The translations under genes and the position numbers were made by a program. A stretch of 64,000 bases of DNA from the NCBI GenBank assembly GCA_902588315.1, contig CACIOP010000005.1, positions 1-64,000 on the forward strand, written 5' to 3'. The notes under the pieces are model-generated. The model saw only the letters and a program-made list of their open reading frames with translations, was not told the origin of the DNA and did no database searches. Shown piece after piece: positions 8,254 through 17,426 of this stretch (its first letter is position 1; each line of letters opens with the position of its first letter). Origin of the DNA: an uncultured Pelagibacteraceae bacterium. Its GTDB lineage: Bacteria > Pseudomonadota > Alphaproteobacteria > Pelagibacterales > Pelagibacteraceae.

Positions 8254-9327
8254 ATGAGCAAAAAACCCTTAATTCTTGGAATAGAATCTAGTTGTGATGA
8301 AACAGCAGCTTCTTTAATAACTGAAAATGAAGAGGGATTCCCATTAGTTTTATCCAACATTGTTTCAAGTCAAGTGGAGGTTCATAAGGAGTTTGGCGGT
8401 ATAGTTCCTGAACTAGCAGCACGTTCACACATTGAAAAAATTGATTGGATTGTCAAAAAAGCTATTGACGAAAGTGGAAGAAAAATTGATGATATAGATG
8501 CGGTTGCTTCTACCGCTGGTCCTGGATTAATTGTTTGTTTATCAGTTGGATTAAGTTTTGGTAAAGCTTTCGCAACAGCAATGAATAAACCTTTTATTGC
8601 TGTTAATCATTTAGAAGGACATGCTTTAAGTCCAAAACTAAATACAAATTTAAATTATCCATATTTACTTCTTTTAATTTCAGGTGGACACTCACAATAT
8701 TTAAGCGTTCATAACCTTGGTAAATATAAAAGATTAGGAACAACTATTGATGATGCATTAGGTGAGGCATTTGACAAAACGGCAAAGCTTTTAGGAATAG
8801 AATTTCCAGGAGGACCTCAAATAGAAATTTTAGCTAAAAAAGGTGATCCAGAAAAATATGATTTACCAAAACCAATTTTCAGCAAAGGAGGATGCAATCT
8901 TTCTTTTGCAGGTCTAAAAACTGCTGTATTGAAGATAAGCAAAACAATTAAATCAGAACAAGATAAATATGATCTTGCAGCATCATTTCAAAAAACAATA
9001 GAAGAAATTTTATATAAAAAAACGAAAAATGCTTTTACTGAATTTGAAAAAATAAATGAATTAAATGAAAAAATTTTCGTTACTGCTGGAGGGGTAGCGG
9101 CAAATAAGAAAATTAGGTCTATGTTAATTAATCTATGTGAAGAAAACAATTATAAAAGTATTTTTCCACCTATAGAGTTTTGTGGCGATAATGCAGCAAT
9201 GATTGCAATGGTTGGTTTGGAAAAATTTAAACTAAATAAATTTGATAATTTAGATTATCCAGCAAAACCAAGATGGCCTTTAGATGAAGATGCAGCTTTT
9301 CTAAAAGGTGCTGGAGTTCAATTGTAA
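8254..9327 (+). CDS. tsaD: tRNA N6-adenosine threonylcarbamoyltransferase TsaD
   Basis: A 357-residue TsaD (Gcp/YgjD). With TsaB, TsaC and TsaE it puts the threonylcarbamoyl group on A37 of ANN-reading tRNAs. Seen: GIESSCDETAASLI at the N-terminus, the metal-binding HLEGHALSP, LLLISGGHSQ, DDALGEAFDKTAKLLG, SFAGLKTAV, and FCGDNAAMIA near the C-terminus. It is divergent from hemC. Its stop TAA shares a base with the ATG of the EVE-domain gene. Confidence 0.97.
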   Translation: MSKKPLILGIESSCDETAASLITENEEGFPLVLSNIVSSQVEVHKEFGGIVPELAARSHIEKIDWIVKKAIDESGRKIDDIDAVASTAGPGLIVCLSVGLSFGKAFATAMNKPFIAVNHLEGHALSPKLNTNLNYPYLLLLISGGHSQYLSVHNLGKYKRLGTTIDDALGEAFDKTAKLLGIEFPGGPQIEILAKKGDPEKYDLPKPIFSKGGCNLSFAGLKTAVLKISKTIKSEQDKYDLAASFQKTIEEILYKKTKNAFTEFEKINELNEKIFVTAGGVAANKKIRSMLINLCEENNYKSIFPPIEFCGDNAAMIAMVGLEKFKLNKFDNLDYPAKPRWPLDEDAAFLKGAGVQL

Positions 9328-9740
9328 TGCAATATTGGTTGATGAAATCTGAACCAGATGTTTGGTCAATTGACCAGCAAAAAAAAGCTGGAATTAAAGG
9401 AGCACCTTGGGACGGTGTCAGAAACTATCAAGCTGCAAAAAATTTAAAAAGTATGAGAAAAGGAGATTTATGTTTTTTTTATCATTCAAATATTGGAAAA
9501 GAGATAGTTGGAATAGTAAAAGTTATTAAAGAGTCTTATATTGATAAAACTGACAAAACAGGAAGGTTTGTTGCCGTTACTGTTCAATTTAAGTCTAAAT
9601 TTTTAAAGCCTATAACACTCGAAAGTATAAAAAAAAATAAGGATTTAAGCCATTTAGCTCTTATAAAGCAAAGTAGGCTTTCTGTAATGCCTGTTGATTA
9701 TAAAAGCTGGAAAATTATAAATAACATGAGTAGAATTTAA
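9327..9740 (+). CDS. EVE domain-containing protein
   Basis: A 137-residue single-domain protein with the EVE (PUA-like) signature: the start YWLMKSEPDVWSIDQ, then WDGVRNYQAAKNLKSM, GDLCFFYHSN, and GIVKVI. EVE domains are relatives of YTH and bind modified bases in RNA or DNA. The exact ligand here is unknown. It overlaps tsaD by 1 base and is probably translationally coupled to it, which fits an RNA-modification context, though coupling does not prove a shared function. Confidence 0.88.
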   Translation: MQYWLMKSEPDVWSIDQQKKAGIKGAPWDGVRNYQAAKNLKSMRKGDLCFFYHSNIGKEIVGIVKVIKESYIDKTDKTGRFVAVTVQFKSKFLKPITLESIKKNKDLSHLALIKQSRLSVMPVDYKSWKIINNMSRI

Positions 9741-9755
9741 ATAAAAAATTAACCT

Positions 9756-11852
9756 ATGCCAAAAAAAAAGAAAAAGAAAAGCAAGGTAAGAAAAAAGAAG
9801 TCTAAAGTTAGAAAAAAAACTTCGAAAAAGATTAAGAGAGGATCTAAAGTTAGAAAAAAAACTTCAAAAAAAATAAAGAAAAAAATTAAAGAAAAAATAG
9901 AAAATGGAAATACGCCTCCTGAAGTAATTATTAAAACAAAACCTGAATGGATTAAAAGTAGTTTAGCAAATAAAAGCAAGTACCAACAAAAATATTCTCA
10001 GTCTATAAAAAGTAACGATGAATTTTGGAGAAAAGAAGGAAAAAGAATTACCTGGATAAAACCATATAAAAAAATCAAAGATGTAAAATACAGTACACAA
10101 GAAGTAAAAATTAAATGGTTTGAAGATGGAACTTTAAATGCTTCTGCAAATTGTATTGATAGACATTTAAAAGATAAAAAAGATAAAACTGCTATTATTT
10201 GGATAGGAGATGATCCAAAAGACAGTCAAAAAATTTCTTATAAACAACTCCATCAAAAAGTTTCTAAAGCTGCGAATGGTTTAAAAAAATTAGGAATTAA
10301 AAAAGGTGATCGTGTGACAATTTATTTAACAATGATACCAGAGTTAGCAATTTTGATGTTAGCTTGTGCAAGAATTGGTGCAGTTCACTCAATTATTTTT
10401 GGAGGTTTTTCAGCAGACTCTATCTCTGGAAGAGTAAATGATTGCGAATCTGAATATATAATCACTGCTGATGAAGGAGTACGAGGTGGAAAAACTATAC
10501 CACTGAAATATACAGTCGATGAAGCTCTAATGAGTTGTCCAGATGTTAAGAAATGTATTGTTGTTAAACGAACGGGAAATTATATCAACTGGGATCAAAG
10601 TAGAGATGTTTGGTACCATGATTTAATTAAGGATGTTCCTAATCATTGCGAACCTGAAGAAATGAATGCTGAGGATCCTTTGTTTATTTTATATACTTCG
10701 GGTTCAACAGGGAAACCTAAAGGAGTTCTTCATACTACTGGTGGTTATATGGTTTATGCTTCAATGACACATCAATATATTTTTAACTACAAACCAAAAG
10801 ATATTTATTGGTGTACTGCTGATATTGGTTGGGTAACTGGACATAGTTATATTATTTATGGACCACTTTCGAATGGTGCAACAACTATAATGTTTGAAGG
10901 AATTCCAAATTATCCTGATAGTTCAAGGTGGTGGCAAATAGTTGATAAATATAAAGTAAATACTTTTTATACAGCACCAACTGCAATTAGAGCATTAATG
11001 CGAGAGGGAGATAAACCAGTTAAAAAAACCTCTAGAAAATCCCTTAAACTTTTGGGAACAGTAGGAGAACCAATAAATCCAGAGGCTTGGATGTGGTACT
11101 ATAAAACTGTAGGTAATTCTAAATGCCCAATAGTAGATACTTGGTGGCAAACAGAAACCGGAGGTATAATGATTGCTCCACAAACGGGAGCTATTCCTCT
11201 TAAACCTGGGTCTGCAACAAAACCATTCTATGGAATTAAACCCATCCTTGTTGATAAAAATGGTAAAGAGATAAAAGGTGCTGGTGAAGGAAGATTATGT
11301 ATAGCTCAATCATGGCCTGGCCAAATGAGAACAGTATATGGAGATCATCAAAGATTTATTGATACTTATTTCTCTCAGTTTAATGGTAAATATTTTACTG
11401 GTGATGGATGCAGAAGAGATAAAGATGGTTATTATTGGATCACTGGTCGTGTAGATGATGTAATTATTGTTTCGGGACATAATCTTGGAACAGCTGAAAT
11501 TGAAAGTGCATTTGTTGCACACCCAAAAGTAGCTGAGGCCGCTGTAGTTGGTTACCCTCATGATATTAAAGGTAATGGTTTATATTGTTATGTAACCTTG
11601 AATGCAGGAGAAAGCGAAACTGGTGAACTAGAAAGAGATCTAAAACTTTGGGTTAGAAAACAAATTGGTCCTTTAGCAACTCCAGATCTAATTCATTTTA
11701 CTCCAGGTCTTCCTAAAACAAGATCAGGAAAAATAATGAGAAGAATTTTAAGAAAAATTGCTGCTAACGAGCATGGTCAATTAGGAGACACCACTACTCT
11801 AGCAGATCCAAGTGTTGTTGATAGTTTAGTAGATAATAGAAAAAATATTTAA
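9756..11852 (+). CDS. acsA: Acetyl-CoA synthetase with Lys-rich N-terminal extension
   Basis: A 698-residue AMP-forming acetate:CoA ligase. Core motifs: the P-loop-like [12 protein letters not shown], the [10 protein letters not shown] stretch, [18 protein letters not shown], and the C-terminal [14 protein letters not shown] with the Lys that is normally acetylated. The canonical N-terminus begins near residue 52. Before it lies an unusual basic tail built from repeats of SKVRKK and KTSKKIK. No other ATG occurs until deep in the domain, so ATG 9756 is the best start, although an internal TTG/GTG-type start cannot be excluded. It follows the EVE gene by 15 bases. A sodium:solute symporter is two genes downstream. 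Confidence 0.95.
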   Translation: MPKKKKKKSKVRKKKSKVRKKTSKKIKRGSKVRKKTSKKIKKKIKEKIENGNTPPEVIIKTKPEWIKSSLANKSKYQQKYSQSIKSNDEFWRKEGKRITWIKPYKKIKDVKYSTQEVKIKWFEDGTLNASANCIDRHLKDKKDKTAIIWIGDDPKDSQKISYKQLHQKVSKAANGLKKLGIKKGDRVTIYLTMIPELAILMLACARIGAVHSIIFGGFSADSISGRVNDCESEYIITADEGVRGGKTIPLKYTVDEALMSCPDVKKCIVVKRTGNYINWDQSRDVWYHDLIKDVPNHCEPEEMNAEDPLFILYTSGSTGKPKGVLHTTGGYMVYASMTHQYIFNYKPKDIYWCTADIGWVTGHSYIIYGPLSNGATTIMFEGIPNYPDSSRWWQIVDKYKVNTFYTAPTAIRALMREGDKPVKKTSRKSLKLLGTVGEPINPEAWMWYYKTVGNSKCPIVDTWWQTETGGIMIAPQTGAIPLKPGSATKPFYGIKPILVDKNGKEIKGAGEGRLCIAQSWPGQMRTVYGDHQRFIDTYFSQFNGKYFTGDGCRRDKDGYYWITGRVDDVIIVSGHNLGTAEIESAFVAHPKVAEAAVVGYPHDIKGNGLYCYVTLNAGESETGELERDLKLWVRKQIGPLATPDLIHFTPGLPKTRSGKIMRRILRKIAANEHGQLGDTTTLADPSVVDSLVDNRKNI

Positions 11853-12472
11853 AACTGAATTAAATCTTTAAACTCTTGTTTAACAACATCCCATTTTAAA
11901 ATCATAGAATTTAAAACGATCTTTCGATCTAAAGTTTTTAATTCATCTGCAATTGGAGCCCATTTATATAAAGAGAGTGCGCTAGGATTAAAAGGTAAGT
12001 CTTGGTAATAAACATCCCAATTTATTTTCTCTAATCGTTCATCAAAACTTTTCCTAGCTTCATCAATAATATCTAATGGCATTTTATTAGAAATTTCATC
12101 ATCTAAAATTTTGTTAAAGATTTCGTTTGCTTTATCAATATCCTGATAATTGAAATTAACTTTCAAATATGAAAAAGTAAAAAAAGTTAAATCTTGTAAT
12201 GCAACCGAATAAATATTCCATTTAGCAAGATTTACTGATGACATAAATTCATCATTATCAAAATGAAGAACGTATCTTGTTCCCATTCTAGTTTTTAGAT
12301 AATTATATAAAGTAACTTGAGTAGCCCAGGCAGATTTTGTTTGAATAAACTGCTCTAAGTCATCCAAGGTTTTTATTTTTTTCTTTGGAATAAACGCCTT
12401 AAACATGGCGAATAAATATGTTTTGAAATCCTCAAGTTTTATGTCTCTCCAAGTTAATTTGTATTTTCCCAT
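11849..12472 (-). CDS. Conserved-looking hypothetical protein next to acsA
   Basis: About 207 residues if translation starts at the ATG at 12472 ([11 protein letters not shown]). The ORF track extends to a TTG at 12493, which is less likely. I do not recognise a named family. It is a soluble, mostly helical protein with no signal peptide or membrane segment; motifs such as [21 protein letters not shown] and [20 protein letters not shown] look constrained rather than random. It is convergent with acsA, overlapping it by 4 bases, and divergent from the symporter genes, so it may share the intergenic control region at 12473-12607. Function unknown. Confidence 0.7.
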   Translation of the reverse strand: MGKYKLTWRDIKLEDFKTYLFAMFKAFIPKKKIKTLDDLEQFIQTKSAWATQVTLYNYLKTRMGTRYVLHFDNDEFMSSVNLAKWNIYSVALQDLTFFTFSYLKVNFNYQDIDKANEIFNKILDDEISNKMPLDIIDEARKSFDERLEKINWDVYYQDLPFNPSALSLYKWAPIADELKTLDRKIVLNSMILKWDVVKQEFKDLIQF

Positions 12473-12607
12473 GTTAATTTGTAAGTGCGCCAATTATATC
12501 TTAAAAAAGCAAGTAAATAAGTACCTTATATGGTGAATTTTAGGTCTTTTCAAAACCTTCATAATGGTTATGGTTTCAACCAGTTATAACTAAATAGAGA
12601 GGTATAA

Positions 12608-12868
12608 ATGTCAAATCAACAAAAACACTGGGAAAAAACCAGGGGATTGTTATTTATAACACTGGCAATCTGGTTTGTTTTCTCAATTGGCATCTTTCTC
12701 TTTGGAGCTGAAATGAACGAGGTCACAGGACCTTTCGGTTATCCGTGGACATACTGGTTTACATGTCAGGGATCTCTTGGTGCATTTGTAATCCTAATTT
12801 TCTGGTTTGCGAATAGACAAGAAAAAATCGATGAAGAGTTCGGCTTTAGCGAAAGAGAGGACGAATAA
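12608..12868 (+). CDS. DUF4212 sodium:solute symporter small subunit
   Basis: An 86-residue membrane protein with two helices (residues about 14-33 and 52-71). It matches the DUF4212 family found directly before VC_2705-type sodium:solute symporters: the N-terminal HWEKTRGLLFI, then GPFGYPWTYWFTCQGSLGAFVILIF. It probably assembles with the large subunit. A good Shine-Dalgarno-like GAGAGG lies just upstream, stronger than for most genes here. The stop overlaps the start of the transporter by one base, so both are translated together. Confidence 0.85.
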   Translation: MSNQQKHWEKTRGLLFITLAIWFVFSIGIFLFGAEMNEVTGPFGYPWTYWFTCQGSLGAFVILIFWFANRQEKIDEEFGFSEREDE

Positions 12869-14679
12869 TGAAAGGTAATTTCATAGATAATTTGCCTAAG
12901 ATTTACGGAATCTATACAGGAGGATTTGTAGGTTTCATAATCATTATGGCAATTGCTGAACAGATGGGTATGACAGCTAAAACGATAGGTATCGCTTTTG
13001 TTGCATTTACTGTATTCATCTATGCATTAATCGGTTATCTATCAAGAACAGCCCAAGCAGATGCATATTATGTAGCTGGAAGGCAAGTACCAACAGTCTT
13101 CAACGGAATGGCGACTGCAGCAGACTGGATGTCTGGTGCATCATTCGTTGCTATGGCAGGTGGTATTTACTTTAAAGGTTACGGTTATATGGCACTACTT
13201 GTAGGTTGGACTGGTGGTTACGTGCTTGTTGCATCTTTATTAGCACCATACCTAAGAAAATTTGGCTGTTATACAGTTCCAGATTTTATAGGTACGAGAT
13301 ACGGTGGTAATTTAGCTAGATTTAGCGCAGTTGTAGTTTTAACTGTTGCTTCATTTACTTATGTGACTGCACAAATTAACGCTACAGGTACTATTGCATC
13401 TGTTGCACTTGATATCCCATTCCAATACGCAGTTTATGTTGGACTAATAAGTATTTTATTATGTTCAATGTTAGGTGGTATGAGAGGGGTAACTTGGACT
13501 CAGGTTGCACAATATATCGTACTAATTATAGCTTACCTGCTTCCAGTATTCTGGATCAGTAACAAAATGGGTGCGGGTTTCTTCCCTCACTTTATGTTAG
13601 CTGATGAGGTAGCTAGAATTGGTGAGTTAGAACAACAGTTCGGTTTTGTTAAAAACGCAGCTGCTGATCTAAAATCAGTACCTAAAGGCTTAGCAGGAAT
13701 AACCAAAGCTCACTCTGCAGTGAACGCTACACCTTGGGCATTTATTTCATTAGCATTAGCGATGATGATGGGAACAGCTTCATTACCGCATGTGATGATG
13801 AGATACTTTACTACTCCAAGTGTAAAAGCAGCTAGAAAATCAGTAGGTTGGTCATTATTCTTTATCTTCTTACTTTACTCTTCTGCACCAATGTTAGCTA
13901 CATTATCTAAGTTATCATTGATCGACCCGAATTTACCAACTGGTATTATCGGTAAGACATTTGCAGAAGTAGAAGCAATAGATTGGTACCAAAACTGGAA
14001 CCAAGCAAACCTAATGTTTATCAGCGACTTTAACGGAAATGGAACTCTAGAATTAAATGAGTTCTTCATGGGTGGTAAAGCCGTTGTATTAGCAACACCA
14101 GAGATAGCTGGATTACCTTATGTAATTTCAGGTCTTGTTGCTGCAGGAGGTATGGCAGCTGCCATGTCTACTGCTGATGGTTTGATTCTAGCGATTGCAA
14201 ACGCTATATCACATGATGTTTACTATAAGATCATTGATCCAAAAGCGGAAACTGCAAAACGACTACTTGTTGCAAGGGTATTACTTGTAATAATTGGTTT
14301 TGCTGGAGCAACTATTGCAGCAATGGAGATTCAAGGAATCTTAGGTTCAGTTATCTGGGCTTTTGATTTTGCGATGTCTGGATTGTTCTTCCCACTTGTA
14401 CTTGGTGTATGGTGGAAGAGAGCTAATAGACAAGGTGCGATTGCTGGTATGCTAGGTGGTCTAATCGCCGGTGCATGGTACTTAGTTTGGGTACGAACTG
14501 GTGGAAGTGGATTCCTAGGAATTACACAGTTAACATTTGGTATCTTCGGATCAGCTGTTAGTTTAGTTTTAATGGTAGTAGTAAGTTTAATGACTGCAGA
14601 ACCAGATAAAGCTACTCAAAAAATGGTTGATGATGTACGTGTACCGAGTGGTAAATCAATTCTTGGTAAATCACACTAA
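12868..14679 (+). CDS. Sodium:solute symporter (VC_2705-type), EF-hand-like loop inside
   Basis: A 603-residue inner-membrane symporter of the SSS family with about 13-14 helices. Seen: DAYYVAGRQVPTVFNGMATAADWMS and ASFVAMAGG near the N-terminus, TASLPHVMMRYFT in the middle and AAAMSTADGLILAIANAISHD in the sodium-site region. Family members take up acetate, pyruvate or related short acids. Closeness to acsA suggests acetate, by inference. Residues 387-398 form a textbook EF-hand calcium loop (DFNGNGTLELNE) between two helices. Codon use and GC are richer than the neighbours, as for a highly expressed gene. A strong terminator follows. Confidence 0.92.
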   Translation: MKGNFIDNLPKIYGIYTGGFVGFIIIMAIAEQMGMTAKTIGIAFVAFTVFIYALIGYLSRTAQADAYYVAGRQVPTVFNGMATAADWMSGASFVAMAGGIYFKGYGYMALLVGWTGGYVLVASLLAPYLRKFGCYTVPDFIGTRYGGNLARFSAVVVLTVASFTYVTAQINATGTIASVALDIPFQYAVYVGLISILLCSMLGGMRGVTWTQVAQYIVLIIAYLLPVFWISNKMGAGFFPHFMLADEVARIGELEQQFGFVKNAAADLKSVPKGLAGITKAHSAVNATPWAFISLALAMMMGTASLPHVMMRYFTTPSVKAARKSVGWSLFFIFLLYSSAPMLATLSKLSLIDPNLPTGIIGKTFAEVEAIDWYQNWNQANLMFISDFNGNGTLELNEFFMGGKAVVLATPEIAGLPYVISGLVAAGGMAAAMSTADGLILAIANAISHDVYYKIIDPKAETAKRLLVARVLLVIIGFAGATIAAMEIQGILGSVIWAFDFAMSGLFFPLVLGVWWKRANRQGAIAGMLGGLIAGAWYLVWVRTGGSGFLGITQLTFGIFGSAVSLVLMVVVSLMTAEPDKATQKMVDDVRVPSGKSILGKSH

Positions 14680-14687
14680 ATAAATCT

Positions 14688-14721
14688 TTTAAAGGGGCGA
14701 TTAATTTCGCCCCTTTTATTT
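14688..14721 (+). terminator. Rho-independent terminator after the symporter
   Basis: A perfect 10 bp inverted repeat, AAAGGGGCGA at 14691-14700 and TCGCCCCTTT at 14707-14716, with a 6-base loop and a T-rich tail. It begins 11 bases after the symporter stop and is one of only two strong GC-rich terminator hairpins in the window. Confidence 0.93.
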
Positions 14722-14748
14722 CAGTACTTTTTCCAATATAAATTTTGA

Positions 14749-15099
14749 ATGTCGGCAAATTTTCATCCTTTAATATATTTTATTGATTATTTGCTTGGAA
14801 TTATCATGTGGACTTTAATTGGAAGAGTGGCAATGAATATTTTCCAAAGGGAAGACTCTCAATTTTTTTTTATGAGAGTATTTGTGAAATATACCAATCC
14901 TCTAATAAAATTATTTAAACCAATCACACCTTCTTTTATTATTGGGCCATTAGTGCCTTTATATGTTGCTTGGTTTTTCTACATGATTAGATTTTATCTA
15001 ATGCCTTGGATCTTAGGCTATTCAGTCATGGGAATGTTGTCATTTCCTTTGGAGAGTGAAATTTCTAGACAAATTTATCAATTTTTTAATTCATTTTAA
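14749..15099 (+). CDS. YggT-like membrane protein
   Basis: A 116-residue membrane protein with three hydrophobic stretches. The pattern NPLIKLFKPITPSFI followed by PLVPLYVAWFFYMIRF resembles the YggT signature (NPLLRPLRRILP then a hydrophobic helix) but lacks the DLSP residues of the typical member at 5208. It starts 28 bases after a terminator, so it likely has its own promoter, and it precedes rpe by 34 bases. The YggT call is moderate; the membrane protein call is firm. Confidence 0.6.
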   Translation: MSANFHPLIYFIDYLLGIIMWTLIGRVAMNIFQREDSQFFFMRVFVKYTNPLIKLFKPITPSFIIGPLVPLYVAWFFYMIRFYLMPWILGYSVMGMLSFPLESEISRQIYQFFNSF

Positions 15100-15133
15100 T
15101 TTTTAAAATTGATACTAGTTAATCTAGTAATCA

Positions 15134-15793
15134 ATGAAAAATATACAAATCTCACCATCAATACTATCGGCTGATTTTAGTCAGTTAGGTACAGAGATAA
15201 AAAGACTTGAAGAAGGTGGGGCTGATATGATTCATGTAGATGTGATGGATGGTCATTTTGTTCCTAATTTAACAATAGGACCTCCGGTAATTAAAGCTCT
15301 TAGAAAGCATTGTTCATTAAAATTCGATGTTCATTTGATGATATCACCAGTGCATAAATATATAGATGCTTACGCTGATGCGGGAGCAGATATTATTACT
15401 ATTCATCCTGAGGCAACTGATAATTTAGAAAATTCAATTAAAAAAATAAAAGAAAAAAATAAAAATGTTGGAGTTTCGCTTAATCCTGAAACTAAAATTG
15501 ATTTAATAATAGATTTATTAGATCAAATAGATTTAGTCCTAATTATGAGTGTAAATCCTGGATTTGGAGGGCAAAAATTTATGCCAGAGGTTTTAGATAA
15601 AATTAAAGAATTAAAAAAAATAAGAGAGCAAAAAAAATTTGATTTTGACATAGAAATTGATGGTGGAATAAATTTTGATAACTGTAAAAGTGCAATTGAT
15701 GCTGGTGCAAACATTCTTGTTTCCGGTACTACAGTGTTCAAAAGTAATGATGGAGATATAAAGAAAAATATTAATTTATTAAAATTAAAATAA
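15134..15793 (+). CDS. rpe: Ribulose-phosphate 3-epimerase
   Basis: A 219-residue TIM barrel that interconverts ribulose-5-phosphate and xylulose-5-phosphate in the pentose phosphate pathway. Motifs: SPSILSADFSQLG, DVMDGHFVPNLTIGP, the catalytic Asp in MSVNPGFGGQKF, and EIDGGIN near the end. Length is normal. It leads a plus-strand series rpe, heparinase-like, purH, in which the first gap is 4 bases. This order is shared with other alphaproteobacteria. Confidence 0.97.
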   Translation: MKNIQISPSILSADFSQLGTEIKRLEEGGADMIHVDVMDGHFVPNLTIGPPVIKALRKHCSLKFDVHLMISPVHKYIDAYADAGADIITIHPEATDNLENSIKKIKEKNKNVGVSLNPETKIDLIIDLLDQIDLVLIMSVNPGFGGQKFMPEVLDKIKELKKIREQKKFDFDIEIDGGINFDNCKSAIDAGANILVSGTTVFKSNDGDIKKNINLLKLK

Positions 15794-15797
15794 GTTA

Positions 15798-17426
15798 ATG
15801 ATTAATACAAATCCCTTAAGCATTTTAGGTCAATTTTATTTTAATATAAGAGATAGTTTTAAATCGATTTATCAAAATTCAAATTTTTACGAAAAAAAAA
15901 TATCAAAAACTTTTGATAATAGTTTTGAATATAAACCAAGTCCTCACTTACTATCATGCATAGTTAAATACCAAAATAAGAAATATAAAATTGAAGATTT
16001 TGCTATTGAGTCAATTTGGCAGAAAAATTTAAGCTCAAAAGATTATGAAAAATTAAATAATTTTTTTTGGTTTTTTAGCTTAGATTTAAAATCTTCAAAA
16101 AAAACAACACAAACAGTTATTAAAAACTGGATTTCAAATAATAATAAATATCAAAAAAAAAGCTGGGAATTTGATTTAACAGCAAAAAGAATTATTTCAT
16201 GGTTATCAAATCATCAACTCAGTTATGAAGATAGTGACCAAGAATACAGATCTACTTTTGATCATATGATTCAAAAACAAACTAATCATTTGTTAAATGA
16301 AATCAAAAACTCAAAAGAAGTTGAAAATAAAATGATTGGATGCGCTGCAATAATATTAACTGGATTGGCTTACAAAAATGAAAAACAATATCTTGTAAAT
16401 GGATTGAATTTATTAAAAAATATCATTAAAGCGTCAATTGATAATCAAGGCTTTCCAAAATCAAGAAATATTCGACAACTTATATTTTATTTAAAATACT
16501 TTATAATTATTAGGGAGTGGTTTAAAGAGTCTCAGAGCTTAATTCCTGAATATATTGATGAGACTATTTATTATTTAGGTTCGAGTTATGCTTTTATTTG
16601 GCAAAATATAAAACAAGATATTTTTTTTAATGGTAATTATTCTTCTGAAAATAAAGAATTTGATCAATATTTAAAAAGGTTTGGTTATACTTTCAAAAAC
16701 CAAATTAATGAACTTGGTGGATATGCAATTCTTAAAAATAAAAAAATAATTCTTGCTGCTGATATAGGTTCTAGTCCTAACAAAACTTCTTCCAGAGACT
16801 ATCAAGCAGGTGCCTTATCTTTTGAAATATTTTCAAATGAAAAAAAATTAATTTCAAATGCTGGTTATTACTCAGATATAAATAATAAATTTAATAGATT
16901 ATCAAAAAGCACCTCTCTTCATTGCACTTTAACAATTGAAGATTATTCTTCTTGTAATTTTATCAAACATCAACAAAATTTGATTACAGATAAAGGACTG
17001 AAAATATCAAAAAAAAATGTAGTTTTTGAAAATAATTATTGGAAAATATCAGGTGCACATGATGGATATTTAATTAAATTTGGAACCATTTATGAAAGAG
17101 AAATTGAATTCTACCCAGAACAAATGAAATTTATTGGCTATGATAAGTTATTTAGAAAAACTTCAAATAAAGAAATTAAATTTGATATTAGATTTCATCT
17201 TGATCCGAACTCAAAAGTAATGAAAACACAAGATAACAAATCTATACTAATTGAATTAGATGAGGAAGGTTGGAAATTTAGTTGTGATAACTTTGATATT
17301 AATATTGATAATGGTTTATATTTCGGTAATAAAAATTCATATAAGGAAAACCAAAATATTTTTATCTCAGGTATAAATAATGAAAAGGAACAGGTAATAA
17401 AGTGGGAGATAAGTAAATTACAATGA
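15798..17426 (+). CDS. Heparinase II/III family protein
   Basis: A 542-residue protein of the heparinase II/III fold: an N-terminal alpha-helical toroid (to about residue 300) followed by a beta-sandwich domain. Features include KSWEFDLTAKRIISWLSN in the helical part and GGYAILKNKKIILAADIGSSP then ALSFEIFSN at the beta domain. No signal peptide is visible, unusual for a polysaccharide lyase. In many alphaproteobacteria a gene of this family sits between rpe and purH, as here. Its stop overlaps purH by 4 bases. Real substrate is unknown; an envelope-glycan role is possible. Confidence 0.78.
   Translation: MINTNPLSILGQFYFNIRDSFKSIYQNSNFYEKKISKTFDNSFEYKPSPHLLSCIVKYQNKKYKIEDFAIESIWQKNLSSKDYEKLNNFFWFFSLDLKSSKKTTQTVIKNWISNNNKYQKKSWEFDLTAKRIISWLSNHQLSYEDSDQEYRSTFDHMIQKQTNHLLNEIKNSKEVENKMIGCAAIILTGLAYKNEKQYLVNGLNLLKNIIKASIDNQGFPKSRNIRQLIFYLKYFIIIREWFKESQSLIPEYIDETIYYLGSSYAFIWQNIKQDIFFNGNYSSENKEFDQYLKRFGYTFKNQINELGGYAILKNKKIILAADIGSSPNKTSSRDYQAGALSFEIFSNEKKLISNAGYYSDINNKFNRLSKSTSLHCTLTIEDYSSCNFIKHQQNLITDKGLKISKKNVVFENNYWKISGAHDGYLIKFGTIYEREIEFYPEQMKFIGYDKLFRKTSNKEIKFDIRFHLDPNSKVMKTQDNKSILIELDEEGWKFSCDNFDINIDNGLYFGNKNSYKENQNIFISGINNEKEQVIKWEISKLQ

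Noticed and set aside
9749-9979. 76-residue Phe/Leu-rich ORF opposite the AcsA tail
   Set aside because: It is the mirror of the Lys-rich repeats (AAA/TTT) and has no features of a gene.
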